Under the pieces are notes generated by a model. The model ran no database searches. It was not told the origin of the DNA and saw nothing but the letters and a program-made list of their open reading frames with translations. This document shows, piece by piece, positions 6,389 through 6,612 of a stretch of DNA of 6,612 bases (the stretch's first letter is position 1; each line of letters begins with the position of its first letter). Origin of the DNA: Candidatus Aminicenantota bacterium (lineage in GTDB: Bacteria; Acidobacteriota; Aminicenantia; Aminicenantales; Aminicenantaceae); assembly GCA_030627155.1 (NCBI GenBank), contig DAOUSP010000072.1, forward strand, positions 1-6,612, read 5' to 3'. Made by a program: the position numbers and the translations under genes.

Positions 6389-6417
6389 ATCATAATAAAT
6401 TTACCTGTGATTTTCAA
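6389..6417 (-). promoter_or_regulatory. Sigma70 promoter of tRNA-Gln
   Basis: On the minus strand TTGAAA (5 of 6 to the -35 consensus, 6412-6417), a 17-bp spacer, and TATGAT (5 of 6 to the -10 consensus, 6389-6394). Initiation would fall near 6382, leaving a 5' leader of about 14 nt before the tRNA. The bases after the -10 box (AT then CCCC) form a GC-rich discriminator typical of stable-RNA promoters under stringent control. Confidence 0.7.
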
Positions 6418-6500
6418 TAGACCAGCTAAACGAGTGAGGAGTGAGGAGTAAGGAGTGAAGAGTGAAAAAGACAGAAGAGATAGACTTGCTAGACCAGCTA
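6418..6500 (+). repeat. Direct repeat TAGACCAGCTA flanking the heptamer array
   Basis: The 11-base sequence TAGACCAGCTA occurs at 6418-6428 and again at 6490-6500, one copy on each side of the heptamer array. The second copy is preceded by the related TAGACTTGCTA (6481-6491). These appear to be part of the same composite intergenic repeat; nothing indicates a gene. Confidence 0.65.
6432..6466 (+). repeat. Tandem heptamer repeat, five copies of GAGTGAG type
   Basis: Five contiguous seven-base units: GAGTGAG, GAGTGAG, GAGTAAG, GAGTGAA, GAGTGAA. The array is non-coding and purine-rich on the plus strand. A second short array with the same unit lies at 6553-6569. Such heptamer arrays are a known kind of intergenic low-complexity repeat and vary in number by replication slippage. 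Confidence 0.9.
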
Positions 6501-6507
6501 GATGGAA

Positions 6508-6547
6508 ACGAGATTGCTGCGCTCCTTACAGTCGCTTGCAATGACGG
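6508..6547. repeat. Dispersed palindromic intergenic repeat (GAGATTGC ... GCAATGACGGG type)
   Basis: The segment begins GAGATTGCTGCGCTCC and ends CGCTTGCAATGACGG. Its arms ATTGC (6513-6517) and GCAAT (6538-6542), with inner GCG (6519-6521) and CGC (6533-6535), form an imperfect hairpin. Read on the minus strand, CCGTCATTGCAAGCG to GCAGCAATCTC resembles a REP-like family of intergenic palindromes (CGTCATTGCGAG to GCAATCT) that I recall from many bacterial genomes. It is most likely a non-autonomous dispersed repeat inserted beside the heptamer array. Confidence 0.65.
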
Positions 6548-6552
6548 GAAAG

Positions 6553-6569
6553 GAATGAGGAGTGAGGAG
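6553..6569 (+). repeat. Second heptamer array, about two and a half copies
   Basis: GAATGAG, GAGTGAG and a partial GAG continue the heptamer pattern of 6432-6466 after an interruption of 86 bases that holds the second TAGACCAGCTA copy and the palindromic repeat. The sequence from 6570 to the window end shows no gene or clear signal. Confidence 0.75.
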
Positions 6570-6612
6570 GGGACAGCGGTTTACTGGTAACTTCAAGAAG
6601 TAAATATTTTAT

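Noticed and set aside
6432..6569. CRISPR array
   Set aside because: The units are seven bases in direct tandem without spacers; this is a slippage-type heptamer repeat.

Overview
The window comes from a Gram-negative (diderm) bacterium. It carries the C-terminal part of a TonB-dependent outer-membrane receptor and a secreted glycosidase-like protein. Shine-Dalgarno sites are strong, sigma70-type promoters are recognisable, and base composition is moderately AT-rich by eye. A stand-alone RsbRD_N-type protein and intergenic heptamer plus palindromic repeats would fit an environmental lineage such as Acidobacteriota/Aminicenantes, Desulfobacterota or Nitrospirota. That placement is a guess; the sequence does not decide it.

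Layout, left to right: (1) The C-terminal 463 residues of a TonB-dependent receptor, entering from the left edge and ending at 1389. (2) A terminator-like hairpin whose T tract runs into the -35 box of a near-consensus promoter. (3) A 188-residue RsbRD_N-like helical protein (1506-2072, +). (4) Converging on it, an 861-residue exported protein with a glycogen-debranching/amylo-alpha-1,6-glucosidase-like catalytic domain (2143-4728, -). (5) A 35-nt remnant of the 3' end of a tRNA-Gln gene (4845-4879, - sense). (6) A 367-residue single-module PurL-like (AIR synthase family) protein with an unusual cysteine cluster (4998-6101, +). (7) Two short inverted repeats. (8) An intact tRNA-Gln(CTG) gene with encoded CCA (6295-6368, -), with its own strong promoter. 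(9) A repeat-rich, gene-free right end.

How the parts fit: the receptor and the exported glycosidase-like protein could both serve uptake and breakdown of oligosaccharides at the cell envelope, but they lie on opposite strands with another gene between them and are not one operon. The RsbRD_N protein has its own promoter and is probably an independent regulatory protein. The most notable region is 4845-6329. The PurL-like gene is alone between a tRNA-Gln 3' remnant and an intact tRNA-Gln, in the same orientation, exactly 1450 bp apart. This is the geometry left by integration at a tRNA 3' end, although no integrase is present and the remnant differs at two positions. The gene itself is not an ordinary PurL: it has only one A/B module, a changed ETHNHP-type motif, and a CX5CXCX2C cluster.
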